From Nonomuraea jiangxiensis (GTDB taxonomy: Bacteria; Actinomycetota; Actinomycetes; Streptosporangiales; Streptosporangiaceae), in contig NZ_FNDJ01000029.1 in assembly GCF_900099965.1 (NCBI RefSeq), positions 65,990 through 129,989 on the forward strand: 64,000 bases of DNA, in the 5' to 3' direction. The first letter of the stretch is position 1, and each line of letters opens with the position of its first letter. The translations under genes were made by a program, and so were the position numbers. Below, piece after piece: positions 1-7,730 of this stretch. The notes below the pieces were generated by a model, which was not told the origin of the DNA, did no database searches, and was given only the letters and a program-made list of their open reading frames with translations.

Positions 1-1
1 C

Positions 2-1987
2 GATCCCGCCGACGTGGAGCTGCCCGAGGAGACCGGCGTGGCGTGGCCCGCCTCGATCGGCGACCCCACGGCCTGCGACCGGTTCGTGCTGCGCGAGGTC
101 CGCGGGTTCGATCCGGCCACGCCCAGCCCGTTCTGGATGCGCCTGCGGCTCATGCGGGCGGGCATGCGCCCGGTCTCACTGGCCGTCGACGTCACCAACT
201 ACCTGATGCTGGAGTTGGGGCAGCCGCTGCACGCGTTCGACCGGGACGAGCTGGACGGCGAGATCGTCGTCCGCCGCGCGGTGGCCGGCGAGCGGCTGGA
301 GACGCTCGACCACGTGGTTCGCGACCTCGACCCCGACGACATCCTCATCACCGACCAGTCGGGGCCGATCTCGATCGCGGGCACGATGGGGGGCCTGAAG
401 ACCGAGATCTCCGACGGCTCGACGGACATCGTGATCGAGGCCGCCCACTTCTCGGCGACCGGCATCTCGCGCGGGTCGCGCCGGCACGGGCTGGTGTCGG
501 AGGCGTCCAAGCGGTTCGAGCGCGGCGTGGACCGGGAGCTCCCGCTCGTCGCCTCGTGGCGGGCCGTACACATGCTGGCCGAGCTGGGCGGCGCCACCGT
601 GCAGCCCGGCGTCACGCACGCCCAGGTGGACGTCTCGCCGCCACGCATCGCGATCCCGGTCGGCCATCCCTCCGCGGTGGCCGGTGTCACCTACTCCAAG
701 GAGACCGTGGTCGCGCGGCTGGAACAGGTCGGCTGCGTCGTGACCGACGGCGAGGACCCGGCGGTGCGCGAGGGCGGTGTCGCCCCGACCGGCGTCGTGA
801 CCGGCGGCGCGCTGGCGGCCAGGCTGGCCGTCAAGGGCGACGACATGATCACGGTGACGCCGCCGTCGTGGCGGCCCGACCTCACCGACCCGAACGACCT
901 GGCCGAAGAGGTCATCCGCCTGGAGGGCTACGAGAACCTCCCGTCCGTGCTGCCTTCGGCGCCGGCCGGGGCGGGGCTCACCGAGGGGCAGCGGCTGCGC
1001 CGCCGGGTCGGCCGGGCGCTGGCCGAGGGCGGCTACGTCGAGGTGCTCAGCTACCCGTTCTTCAGCGCCGACGACTTCGACCGGCTGCTGCTGCCGGCCG
1101 AGGACGCGCGACGGCACGCCGTACGGCTGGCCAACCCGCTGTCCGAGGACGAGCCGCTGATGCGCACGACGTTGCTGCCGGGGCTGCTCAAGACCCTCGT
1201 ACGCAACGTCGGGCGCGGGTTCGCGGACGTGGCGCTCTACGAGACCGGGGCGGTCTACCGGCCGCGCGAGGGCGCCGCCGAGGTGGCGCCGGTGCTCGGT
1301 GTGGAGCGCCGGCCGATGCCTGAGGAGCTGGCCTCCATCGAGGCGGCGCTGCCCGACCAGCCGCTACGGGTCGCGGTGGTGCTGACCGGGGAGTTCGAGC
1401 GGTCCGGCTGGTGGGGCGGCGGGCGCCAGGCCTCGTGGGCCGACGCGGTGCAGGCCGCGCGGCTGGTGGCGGCCGAGGCGCGGCTGGAGCTGTCGATCAG
1501 CGCCGACCAGCACGAGCCGTGGCACCCGGGCCGGTGCGCGGCCCTCTACGTGGGTGACACGCTGGTGGGGCATGCCGGTGAGCTGCATCCGCGGGTCGTG
1601 GAGGCGTACGGGCTGCCGGCTCGTACGTCGGCGATGGAGCTGGAGCTGTCGCGGCTGGAGGCCCGGATGCCCGGGCCGGTGGAGACCCCCGCCGTGTCGC
1701 CCTATCCGGTGGCCACGCAGGACGTCGCGTTGATCGTGCCCGACTTCACGCCGGTGGCCGATGTGGAGGCCGCGCTGCGGGACGGGGCGGGGGCGTTGCT
1801 GGAGTCGATCCGGTTGTTCGACGTCTACGTGGGCGCGCAGGTGGGCGAGGGGAACAAGTCGCTCGCCTACACGATGCGGTTCCGGGCTCCGGACCGTACG
1901 TTGACGGCCGAGGAGACCACGGCGGCCCGGGACGCGGCGGTGGCCATGGCCGCCGACCGGGTGGGCGCTCAGCTGCGGAGCTCCTGA
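2..1987 (+). CDS. pheT: Phenylalanine-tRNA ligase beta subunit, 5' end outside the window
   Basis: This is the beta chain of the cytoplasmic alpha2-beta2 phenylalanyl-tRNA synthetase, which charges tRNA-Phe. The reading frame is open from base 2, so about 661 residues are visible. Family members are roughly 800 residues or more, so the N-terminal tRNA-binding (EMAP-like) domain lies outside. In order one sees the B3/4 editing region (SVDVTNY-like segment, LGQPLHAFD), the B5 domain before PPSWRPDL, the catalytic-like core (LSYPFFS, NPLSEDEPLMRTTLLPG) and a C-terminal FDX-ACB domain (SPYPVATQDVALIVP to the end) that binds the anticodon stem. A strong hairpin follows the stop codon. pheS is expected just upstream. 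Confidence 0.97.
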   Translation, partial: DPADVELPEETGVAWPASIGDPTACDRFVLREVRGFDPATPSPFWMRLRLMRAGMRPVSLAVDVTNYLMLELGQPLHAFDRDELDGEIVVRRAVAGERLETLDHVVRDLDPDDILITDQSGPISIAGTMGGLKTEISDGSTDIVIEAAHFSATGISRGSRRHGLVSEASKRFERGVDRELPLVASWRAVHMLAELGGATVQPGVTHAQVDVSPPRIAIPVGHPSAVAGVTYSKETVVARLEQVGCVVTDGEDPAVREGGVAPTGVVTGGALAARLAVKGDDMITVTPPSWRPDLTDPNDLAEEVIRLEGYENLPSVLPSAPAGAGLTEGQRLRRRVGRALAEGGYVEVLSYPFFSADDFDRLLLPAEDARRHAVRLANPLSEDEPLMRTTLLPGLLKTLVRNVGRGFADVALYETGAVYRPREGAAEVAPVLGVERRPMPEELASIEAALPDQPLRVAVVLTGEFERSGWWGGGRQASWADAVQAARLVAAEARLELSISADQHEPWHPGRCAALYVGDTLVGHAGELHPRVVEAYGLPARTSAMELELSRLEARMPGPVETPAVSPYPVATQDVALIVPDFTPVADVEAALRDGAGALLESIRLFDVYVGAQVGEGNKSLAYTMRFRAPDRTLTAEETTAARDAAVAMAADRVGAQLRSS

Positions 1988-1996
1988 GCTGCTTGG

Positions 1997-2027
1997 GGGC
2001 CGGTGCGGCGGGGTGCCGTGCCGGCCC
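1997..2027. terminator. Hairpin between convergent pheT and Uma2 copy 1
   Basis: GGGCCGG (1997-2003) pairs with CCGGCCC (2021-2027), with further pairing inside the arms (CGGC/GCCG) around a short loop. It lies 10 bases after the pheT stop and abuts the stop of the convergent Uma2 gene, so it can serve both. There is no T-tract, as is common in actinomycetes. Confidence 0.6.
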
Positions 2028-2620
2028 TATCGAGTGCGAGCCTGGTAGAGCGTGGTGAGTTCGATGTCGATGTCGAACGGGACCGAGAGCTTCAGCCTGT
2101 CGTGGTATATGCCGTTGCTCGCGTAGGTCATGGTGGCAGGATCGAGTTCGTACACGAAGACGGCTGGCTTGCCGCCGATCTCCTCGATTCGCCAGTAATG
2201 GGGAATCCCCGCCTTTGCGTAGAGGACTGGCTTGCGCTCCCTGTCGCGAACCTCGGAGTCCGGTGAGACCACCTCGACAGCGAGCACGACGTCCTCGGCC
2301 TCGAAACAGGTGACCTCGCGGCCGATGATCGCCTCAGGCCCGATGACGATGAGGTCGGGCTCCGGGCGTTGCTGTCGTCCGAGCTTCACGCTCATCTCTT
2401 GGCGCACTTCATGGCCTGGCGGCACGAGGTCTTCGAGCTGGACGTGCAGGCGGAAGAGAGCTGTGTGGTGGAAGTCTCGCTGGAAGCTCGCGAACACCAA
2501 GCTTCCATCTATCAACTCTGTGTGCGCAGGCAAGTCCGGAATGTGATCGAGATCTTCTGCGACGAAGCCCTCGGGCGGCGGGAAGACCCAGTCGGGGAGC
2601 GAGGGGGCTTCCGCGGTCAT
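2027..2620 (-). CDS. Uma2 family endonuclease-like protein (DUF820), copy 1
   Basis: A 197-residue protein of the Uma2/DUF820 family, a PD-(D/E)XK nuclease fold that is widespread in actinomycetes and cyanobacteria and has no firmly established role. Visible family features are PEPDL (Asp89), VEVVSP (Glu116), the RDRERK stretch ending at Lys130, and YAKAGIPHYW. These supply the Asp-Glu-Lys set expected of the fold. The N-terminus (LPDWVFPPP, LPAHTELIDGS) is shared almost exactly with the two neighbouring copies. It is intact from ATG to TAG and convergent with pheT. Nuclease activity is inferred from the fold only. Confidence 0.88.
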   Translation of the reverse strand: MTAEAPSLPDWVFPPPEGFVAEDLDHIPDLPAHTELIDGSLVFASFQRDFHHTALFRLHVQLEDLVPPGHEVRQEMSVKLGRQQRPEPDLIVIGPEAIIGREVTCFEAEDVVLAVEVVSPDSEVRDRERKPVLYAKAGIPHYWRIEEIGGKPAVFVYELDPATMTYASNGIYHDRLKLSVPFDIDIELTTLYQARTR

Positions 2621-2718
2621 GGTCCAACGCTAGCCAATAGCGCGTGCTCACGCCGGGTGAACGGTCATGCGCGCTCGTGTACTTTTGCGCAGGAGTGGAG
2701 ATCCGGGAGGATTCGGTC

Positions 2719-2952
2719 ATGAGTCAGTTGCTGGTGTTCGATGAGCGGGATGACGCCGAGGAGGTCGCGCGGACGCTGGGGGAGTGGTTTCCGCGGCTCG
2801 GGGTGCTGCGGGTGGTGCGGGAGACGCTCGCGGGGGAGGACGACGCCGAGGACGCTCAGTGGGTGGTCGTCGTGGAGGGGCTCGACGGCGGGGCGTTGGC
2901 TCAGGTGGATGAGCTGGTGGAGCGGTATGAGGGGTGGCGAGAGGCCGGCTGA
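2719..2952 (+). CDS. Small conserved-looking acidic protein, copy 1 (intact)
   Basis: A 77-residue acidic protein starting MSQLLVFDERDD. The ATG at 2719 is chosen because GGGAGG (2705-2710) sits 8 bases upstream. An earlier in-frame ATG has no such site. It contains an AEEVARTLGEWFP helix-like stretch and WVVVVEGLDGG, and ends VERYEGWREAG. No family is recognised. It is transcribed divergently from Uma2 copy 1, with 98 bases between the starts, and the pair was duplicated together. A partner role for the Uma2 protein is possible, but only position supports it. Confidence 0.6.
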   Translation: MSQLLVFDERDDAEEVARTLGEWFPRLGVLRVVRETLAGEDDAEDAQWVVVVEGLDGGALAQVDELVERYEGWREAG

Positions 2953-2965
2953 GGGGGTCGTCGGC

Positions 2966-3571
2966 TCATAGCTTGTTGATCTCGGAGAGGTCTATGACCA
3001 CATCGAAGGGAACCGTCACCTTCAGCTACTCGAAGTGGACGCCGGTGTGGGCATAGGACCGGGTAACGGGATCCAGCTTGTAGACGTAGACCGCGGGTTT
3101 GCCCGACTCCTTCTCGACCAGCCAGAAATGAGGAATGCCGGCGTCGGCATAGAGCTGCGGCTTGCGACCACGGTCGCGGAGCTTGGATTCCGGTGAGACG
3201 ACCTCGATGACAAGGAGCACATCCTCCGCCTTGTAGAAAGTCTCGTCATCGTCACGCACCGCTGCGGCCCTGATCACTGCGAGGTCGGGCTCCGGACGTT
3301 GGCTGGGGTCGAGGATGACGCTCATTTCGCGCCGCACCCGGAGGTCGTCTGGAGCGGCCTGGCGTAGGTGGGCAACGAGTAGATCGACGACCTTCATGTG
3401 GAAGGAGGCTTGGGGGCGCACGAAGACCAAACTTCCATCAATCAACTCTGTGTGCGCAGGCAAATCCGGAATGTGATCGAGGTCCTCGGCGACGAAGCCT
3501 CCCGGCGGCGGGAAGACCCAGTCTGGCAGCGAAGGAGTTGTCATCGTCGGGACCACCGCTTCGGCCGTCAT
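2966..3571 (-). pseudogene. Uma2 family protein, copy 2, with a nonsense codon near the 3' end
   Basis: The ORF from ATG at 3571 stops at an in-frame TAG (3026-3028) after 181 codons, directly after TGVHFE. In copy 3 the matching sequence reads HYESLKLTVPFDLAIDLTEIDK. Downstream of the TAG, copy 2 continues in the same frame as LKVTVPFDVVIDLSEINKL to a TGA at 2966-2968. A single TCG-to-TAG change therefore explains the truncation. All core motifs (PEPDL, IEVVSP, RDRGRKPQLYADAGIPHFW) precede the stop. The short protein could still fold, so loss of function is likely but not certain. Confidence 0.85.
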
Positions 3572-3669
3572 GGTCCAACGCTAACCAATGTAGTGTGCTC
3601 ACGCCAGGTGAACGGTCATGCACGCTCGTGTACTTTTGCGCAGGAGTGGAGATCCGGGAGGATTCGGTC

Positions 3670-3813
3670 CTGAACCAGTTGCTGGTGTTCGGTGAGCGGG
3701 ATGATGTCGAGGACGCTCAGTGGATGGTCGTCGTGGAGGGGCTCGACGGCGGGGCGTTGGCTCAGGTGGATGAGCTGGTGGAGCGGTATGAGGGGTGGCG
3801 GGAGGCCGGTTGA
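3670..3813 (+). pseudogene. Decayed duplicate of the small acidic gene
   Basis: This is a copy of the gene at 2719-2952 with two lesions. The start ATG is changed to CTG (3670), and 90 bases (30 codons) are missing. In the intact copy the sequence GACGCCGAG occurs at 2752 and again at 2842, exactly 90 bases apart. The deletion joins these two points, which fits slippage between direct repeats. The remaining tail, EDAQW to WREAG, is almost unchanged. A start at an upstream codon would be needed for any expression. Confidence 0.8.
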
Positions 3814-3821
3814 GGGGGCCG

Positions 3822-4427
3822 TCAGATCTTGTCGATCTCGGTGAGGTCGATGGCCAGGTCGAAGGGGACGGTCAGCTTGAGCGACTCGTAGTGGATGCCG
3901 GTGAGGGCGTAGGTCCTGGTGGCGGGGTCCAGTGCGTAGACGTAGGCCACTGGTTTGTCCGAGTCGTTCTCGATGCGCCAGAAATGGGGTATGCCGGCCT
4001 GCGCGTAGAGCGCCGGCTTGCGGTGACGGTCGCGGAGTTTGGACTCCGGGGATACGACCTCGACGACCAGCAGCGTATCGGCGGGCCGGTAGAAAGTCTC
4101 ATCCCCGGGGAGCGTCGCCTTGGCCTCGACCACCATGAGATCCGGCTCCGGGCGCTGGCTGGTGTCGAGAATGAGGCTCATCTCGCGCCGCACCCGCAGA
4201 TGCTCAGGTGCCGCCCGGCGCACTTCGAGCTCGAGAAGCGACAGGACCCGCATGCGGAAGGAGGCTTGGGGGCTCACGAAGACCAAGCTTCCATCGATCA
4301 ACTCTGTGTGCGCAGGCAAATCCGGAATGCGATCGAGGTCCTCCGCGACGAAGCCCCCCGGCGGAGGGAAGACCCAGTCAGGTAGCGAGGAAGTCGTCAT
4401 CTCTGGGATCACCGCTTCGGCCGTCAT
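3822..4427 (-). CDS. Uma2 family endonuclease-like protein (DUF820), copy 3
   Basis: An intact 201-residue member with the same architecture as copies 1 and 2: LPDWVFPPPGG at the N-terminus, PEPDLMVV, VVEVVSPESKLRDRHRKPALYAQAGIPHFW, and the C-terminal TVPFDLAIDLTEIDK strand that copy 2 has lost through a stop codon. Upstream it keeps only part of the duplicated divergent intergenic block, and the small gene is absent. Instead an unrelated metallophosphoesterase gene begins 116 bases away on the other strand. It may be a nuclease by fold, but no substrate is known. Confidence 0.88.
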   Translation of the reverse strand: MTAEAVIPEMTTSSLPDWVFPPPGGFVAEDLDRIPDLPAHTELIDGSLVFVSPQASFRMRVLSLLELEVRRAAPEHLRVRREMSLILDTSQRPEPDLMVVEAKATLPGDETFYRPADTLLVVEVVSPESKLRDRHRKPALYAQAGIPHFWRIENDSDKPVAYVYALDPATRTYALTGIHYESLKLTVPFDLAIDLTEIDKI

Positions 4428-4543
4428 CGTCCAACGCTACCAACCTAATGCGCTCACGCCAGGTGAACGGACGCATACGCGCGGCTGTTCGTCGGTTGCG
4501 AACAACGGCTCCCTCCGCGGTGCGGAGCGGCAGAGTGGATCGT

Positions 4544-5290
4544 ATGCGAATCGCCGTGCTGTCCGATGTTCATGGGGTGTTGCCCGCGCTCGAAGCCGTG
4601 CTGGCCGAGCCTGACGTGGCGGGGGCCGATCTGATCGTGCTCACCGGCGATCTGGCGGCGGGGCCGATGCCGGTCGAGACGCTCGATCTGCTGGTCTCGC
4701 TCGGGGAGCGGGCCCTGTGGGTCAACGGGAATGCCGACCGGGAGCTGGTGCAGATCACCCGTGGGGAGACCTGCGAATATGCGGTGAGCCGGTGGGCGGC
4801 CGGGCAGTTGCGGGACGATCAGGTCGAGCTGCTGGCGGGGCTGCCCGACCGGCAGGTGGTGGAGTTGGGGCGGTTCGGGACGACGTTGTTCGTGCACGCC
4901 ACGCCCCGGAGCGACGAGGAGATGGTCCTGGTCGACAGCTCGCTGGAGCGGTGGGGAGAGGTGCTGGCGGGGGAGAGCGCCGACACCGTGGTGCTCGGTC
5001 ACACGCACATGCCGTTCGTCCGGCTGGCCGATCGGGTGCTCGTCGTCAACCCGGGGTCGGTGGGCATGCCGTACGGGAGACCCGGGGCGCACTGGGCCCT
5101 GCTCGACGGGGAGAGCGGGGCCGTGACGTTGCGATGCACGCCGCTCGACGCGGCCCGGGTGGGGGAGCGGCTGGTGGCAGGGAGCTCCTTCGAGGACATC
5201 GAGGGGTTCGTCGCCGCCTACGTGACCAGTGTCTATTCCGATGCCGAGGCGTTGCGGGTGTTCGGCGCGGCGGACACCCGAGCCGGTTAG
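4544..5290 (+). CDS. Metallophosphoesterase, YfcE/calcineurin-like
   Basis: A 248-residue cytoplasmic phosphodiesterase or phosphatase of the calcineurin-like superfamily (YfcE/MJ0936 type). Metal ligands are visible in order: SDVH (Asp8, His10), TGD (Asp36), GNAD (Asn63), VHATP, and GHTH (152-155), followed by NPGSVG typical of this group. The frame is open far upstream, but MRIAVLSDVHG at 4544 matches the usual N-terminus. The weak AGAGTGG-like sequence before it fits a poor ribosome site. The natural substrate cannot be told from sequence. Confidence 0.85.
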   Translation: MRIAVLSDVHGVLPALEAVLAEPDVAGADLIVLTGDLAAGPMPVETLDLLVSLGERALWVNGNADRELVQITRGETCEYAVSRWAAGQLRDDQVELLAGLPDRQVVELGRFGTTLFVHATPRSDEEMVLVDSSLERWGEVLAGESADTVVLGHTHMPFVRLADRVLVVNPGSVGMPYGRPGAHWALLDGESGAVTLRCTPLDAARVGERLVAGSSFEDIEGFVAAYVTSVYSDAEALRVFGAADTRAG

Positions 5291-5308
5291 CGCGGACAGT
5301 TGGGCCGG

Positions 5309-6610
5309 TCAGGCGGGAGCCTCCTGGGCGGTCGCCTCCCTGCGGGCCTGCTCCGCCAGGGCGTGCTCGCTCGTCCTGGCGTCATATCGGCGGAACTTCG
5401 GGAGTGCGGCGCCCAACGCCAGGACGCCGGCCACGCACAGCAGGCCGCCCGCGCCGAGGGCGAAGCGGGTGCCGCCGAAGTTGGCCATCAGGCCGGCCCG
5501 GGCGTCGCCGAGCATCGGGCCGCTGGCGTAGGAGAGGAGCTCGATGCCCGCCAGCCGGCCGCGCAGTTCCTGGGGGATCGTCTGGTTCCACATGGTCATG
5601 CGGAAGATGCCGCTGATCATGTCGGCCGCTCCGGCCAGCGCGAGGCCGATGAAGACCAGCCAGACGTTGGGGGCCAGGGCGGTCAGCCCCATCACCGCCC
5701 CCCACGCCGTGGCCGCGATGATCACGCCGAGGCCGTGGCGCCGCACGCGGGTGGTCCAGCCGCCGGTGACCGAGGCGATCAGGGCACCCACGGCGGCGGC
5801 CGAGTAGAGCAGCCCCAGGGCTTGGGGCGAGTCCAGCTCGTCGGCCAGGAAGGGGAACAACGCCGTCGACATCGCGAACACCATCGCCGCGATGTCCACC
5901 AGGTAGGTCCCCATCAGGTCGCGGCGGCCCACGGCATAGCGCACGCCCTCCACCAGGGACTTCAGCGACGCCGGTGCGGCGTCCTCGGCGGCGGGCAGCG
6001 ACCGGATCCGCCAGAGCAGTGCCAGGGACAGCAGGAAGCTCAGCGAGTCGAGGCCGTAGGCCAGCCCAGGGCCGTACGCGGTCACCAGCAGGCCGCCGAG
6101 GGCCGGGGCCACGATGGCGCCGAAATTCCACCGCATGCTGGACAGTACGGCCGCCGCGGCCTGCTGGTCGTGCCTGACCACCTGCTGGAACACGGCCTCC
6201 AGGCTGGGGCGCTGCAGGCAGGTGATGCCGGTGGAGACCGCGCCCAGCACGTACAGGACCCAGACCTGGGGGTCGGGGAGGAGCGCGTTGACCATGAGGG
6301 CCGTCGAGGTCCCCAGGAGGCCCAGCTCGCTGAGGAGGATGATCTTGCGGCGGTCCAGCGCGTCGGCGATCGCGCCACCCCACAGGCCGCACACCACCAT
6401 CGGCACGAACGCCGCCAGGCTCACCAGGCCGACCGCCAGGTAGGAGTCGGTCAGCTGCTTCATCTGGTAAGGCACCGCCACCATGGTGATCATGGTGCCG
6501 AACATGGTGATGACGCCGGAGGCGAAGAGCAAGCGGTAGTCGCGCGAGTCCCGTAGCGGGCTGACGTCGATGGAGAGCTGGCGGGCGAGCCGTTTCAGTG
6601 GGTCGAGCAC
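5309..6610 (-). CDS. MFS transporter, EntS-like (MFS_3)
   Basis: A 433-residue integral membrane protein of the major facilitator superfamily. After a polar N-terminus with PLRDSRDYRLLF, hydrophobic segments alternate with short loops in a pattern fitting about 12 helices. The loop GAIADALDRRKII is the characteristic motif between helices 2 and 3 (G-x-x-x-D-x-x-x-R-R). The overall character (VAVPYQMKQLTDSYLAVGLV, RPSLEAVFQQVV) is that of enterobactin-exporter-like MFS proteins. The start is a GTG at 6610. It converges on the metallophosphoesterase with 18 bases between stops. Substrate unknown; export of a small hydrophobic compound is plausible. Confidence 0.88.
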   Translation of the reverse strand: MLDPLKRLARQLSIDVSPLRDSRDYRLLFASGVITMFGTMITMVAVPYQMKQLTDSYLAVGLVSLAAFVPMVVCGLWGGAIADALDRRKIILLSELGLLGTSTALMVNALLPDPQVWVLYVLGAVSTGITCLQRPSLEAVFQQVVRHDQQAAAAVLSSMRWNFGAIVAPALGGLLVTAYGPGLAYGLDSLSFLLSLALLWRIRSLPAAEDAAPASLKSLVEGVRYAVGRRDLMGTYLVDIAAMVFAMSTALFPFLADELDSPQALGLLYSAAAVGALIASVTGGWTTRVRRHGLGVIIAATAWGAVMGLTALAPNVWLVFIGLALAGAADMISGIFRMTMWNQTIPQELRGRLAGIELLSYASGPMLGDARAGLMANFGGTRFALGAGGLLCVAGVLALGAALPKFRRYDARTSEHALAEQARREATAQEAPA

Positions 6611-6670
6611 GGAACAAGAGTCTGTTGGGCATGCCGAGGAGCGGGCAAACCATTTTTCGCCGGGACGGGT

Positions 6671-6698
6671 TCAGGCCCCCGGGACGCCGGGGGCCTGA
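6671..6698 (-). terminator. Perfect 12-bp stem downstream of the SnoaL-like gene
   Basis: TCAGGCCCCCGG (6671-6682) and CCGGGGGCCTGA (6687-6698) form a perfect stem with a GACG loop, 11 bases beyond the stop of the 6710-7063 gene. It lies upstream of the MFS gene start (6610). It would end the SnoaL transcript before the transporter, so the two are probably separate units. Confidence 0.65.
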
Positions 6699-6709
6699 GG
6701 GGGTGGCGG

Positions 6710-7063
6710 TCAGGCGGTGGGGACCTTGTCCAGGAAGCCCAGGACCTTGCGGATGCGGCCGTCCTCGGCCAGCTCCACCACGTCGAAGCCGATGGCGACC
6801 GGCTCTCCGCCCGCCGGGCCCAGGTGCCAGGTGAAGCGGGCGATGTGGTGGTGGGTCTCGTACACCTCGCCCGGGGTGAAGACCAGGCCGGGGAACATGT
6901 TCTGGGCGCCCTCGATCACCGCGGCCATCGCGGCGTGTCCGGTCACGTCGGCCAGCGGGTCGGTGTACGCGCAGTCCTCCGTCCACACCTCGGCCACGGC
7001 CTTCGCCCGGCTGTCGGGGTCGGTCTCGTTCCAGGCGGCGATGTAGCGGTCGATGATGGTCAT
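6710..7063 (-). CDS. SnoaL-like / NTF2-fold protein
   Basis: A 117-residue single-domain protein of the SnoaL-like NTF2 superfamily. MTIIDRYIAAWNETDPDSRAK is the classic opening helix. WTEDCAYTDPLADVTGHAAM is the conserved strand-loop with acidic residues lining the pocket, and RFTWHLGP, IGFDVVEL and GRIRKVLGFLD complete the cone fold. The start is supported by AAGGAG 8 bases upstream. It is the second gene of a two-gene unit, 21 bases after the membrane protein at 7085-7486. Such proteins may be isomerases, cyclases or ligand binders. No biosynthetic partners are nearby, so no reaction is assigned. Confidence 0.82.
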   Translation of the reverse strand: MTIIDRYIAAWNETDPDSRAKAVAEVWTEDCAYTDPLADVTGHAAMAAVIEGAQNMFPGLVFTPGEVYETHHHIARFTWHLGPAGGEPVAIGFDVVELAEDGRIRKVLGFLDKVPTA

Positions 7064-7084
7064 CTCTGATCTCCTTGGTGGTGA

Positions 7085-7486
7085 TTATCGGGTCTTGCGG
7101 AGGGCGAGGAACTGGAGTTCGCCGAAGACGGCGACCACCAGGGCCTGGGCGATGGTCCAGAACGTGCCGGCCGTGGTGAGGTCCAGGGCGCCGGTGACCA
7201 GCGTGAGGAGACTCGCCAGGGGCCAGGCGGCGTTCAGCGCGATCACCGCCCAGGTGAGGGAGGGCGGGATCGGGTGGCGGGTGGACAGCAGGCCCACCGC
7301 GACGCCGTACACCAGGAGGCCGGCGCCGATGGCGCGCAGCAGGGCCGGGCCGGGGCCCAGCAGCTCGCTCACGGCGGGGGCCAGGGCCAGGTACGCCAGC
7401 CCGTTGGCGGCGGTCACGACGGCATCCGTGGCCAGCGTGAGGCGCAGCAACTTCGTACGGCCGGGGGTGACGGGAAGGGCGGTCAC
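7085..7486 (-). CDS. Small four-helix membrane protein, unknown function
   Basis: A 133-residue hydrophobic protein with about four membrane segments (DAVVTAANGLAYLALAP, LLRAIGAGLLVYGVAVGLL, WAVIALNAAWPLASLLTLV, FWTIAQALVVAVFGELQF), ending in a basic LRKTR tail. The start is a GTG at 7486 with AAGGAG six bases before it. It is the first gene of an operon with the SnoaL-like protein. Actinomycete genomes carry many such small integral membrane proteins, and no specific family is recognised here. Confidence 0.72.
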   Translation of the reverse strand: MTALPVTPGRTKLLRLTLATDAVVTAANGLAYLALAPAVSELLGPGPALLRAIGAGLLVYGVAVGLLSTRHPIPPSLTWAVIALNAAWPLASLLTLVTGALDLTTAGTFWTIAQALVVAVFGELQFLALRKTR

Positions 7487-7700
7487 GGCGGGCTCCTTAC
7501 GGTGACGCGGTGGGTGCTGACATGGGAAAGATGTCAGCCGCGGCGTAGGGGCCGCGATTACGCGTCAGATAAAGGAGCAGTGCTTGCGTGCCGCGATGAG
7601 GGGTTCTAGCTGCGGAGACGTCCCCGATGTGACGATGGGCACAGTCCGCTGGCTCGGCGCCGCCGGTGCGGGGCGGGGCCGAGCACGAGGGAGGGAGCGG

Positions 7701-7714
7701 CCGGCCTTGGCCGG
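7701..7714 (-). terminator. Possible short terminator after the acyl-CoA synthetase gene
   Basis: CCGGCC-TT-GGCCGG is a perfect 6-bp inverted repeat, 17 bases beyond the acyl-CoA synthetase stop, inside a GC-rich region. It is short and without a T-tract. The rest of 7487-7730 shows no gene on either strand that I can support. Confidence 0.35.
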
Positions 7715-7730
7715 AGGGCGCCGGGGATGG

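Larger units (their letters stand above)
2027..4445. repeat. Three-copy tandem segmental duplication (Uma2 gene plus small divergent gene)
   Basis: Three Uma2-type genes on the minus strand (2027-2620, 2966-3571, 3822-4427) share long stretches of near-identical DNA, especially the first ~45 codons. The first two are followed by the same divergent intergenic block (2615-2720 and 3568-3671, only a few base differences) and by a small plus-strand gene (2719-2952) or its deleted copy (3670-3813). The third copy keeps only the start of the intergenic block before diverging near 4445. The unit is about 0.9 kb. It looks like unequal recombination within a lineage, followed by decay of the middle copy. 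Confidence 0.9.
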
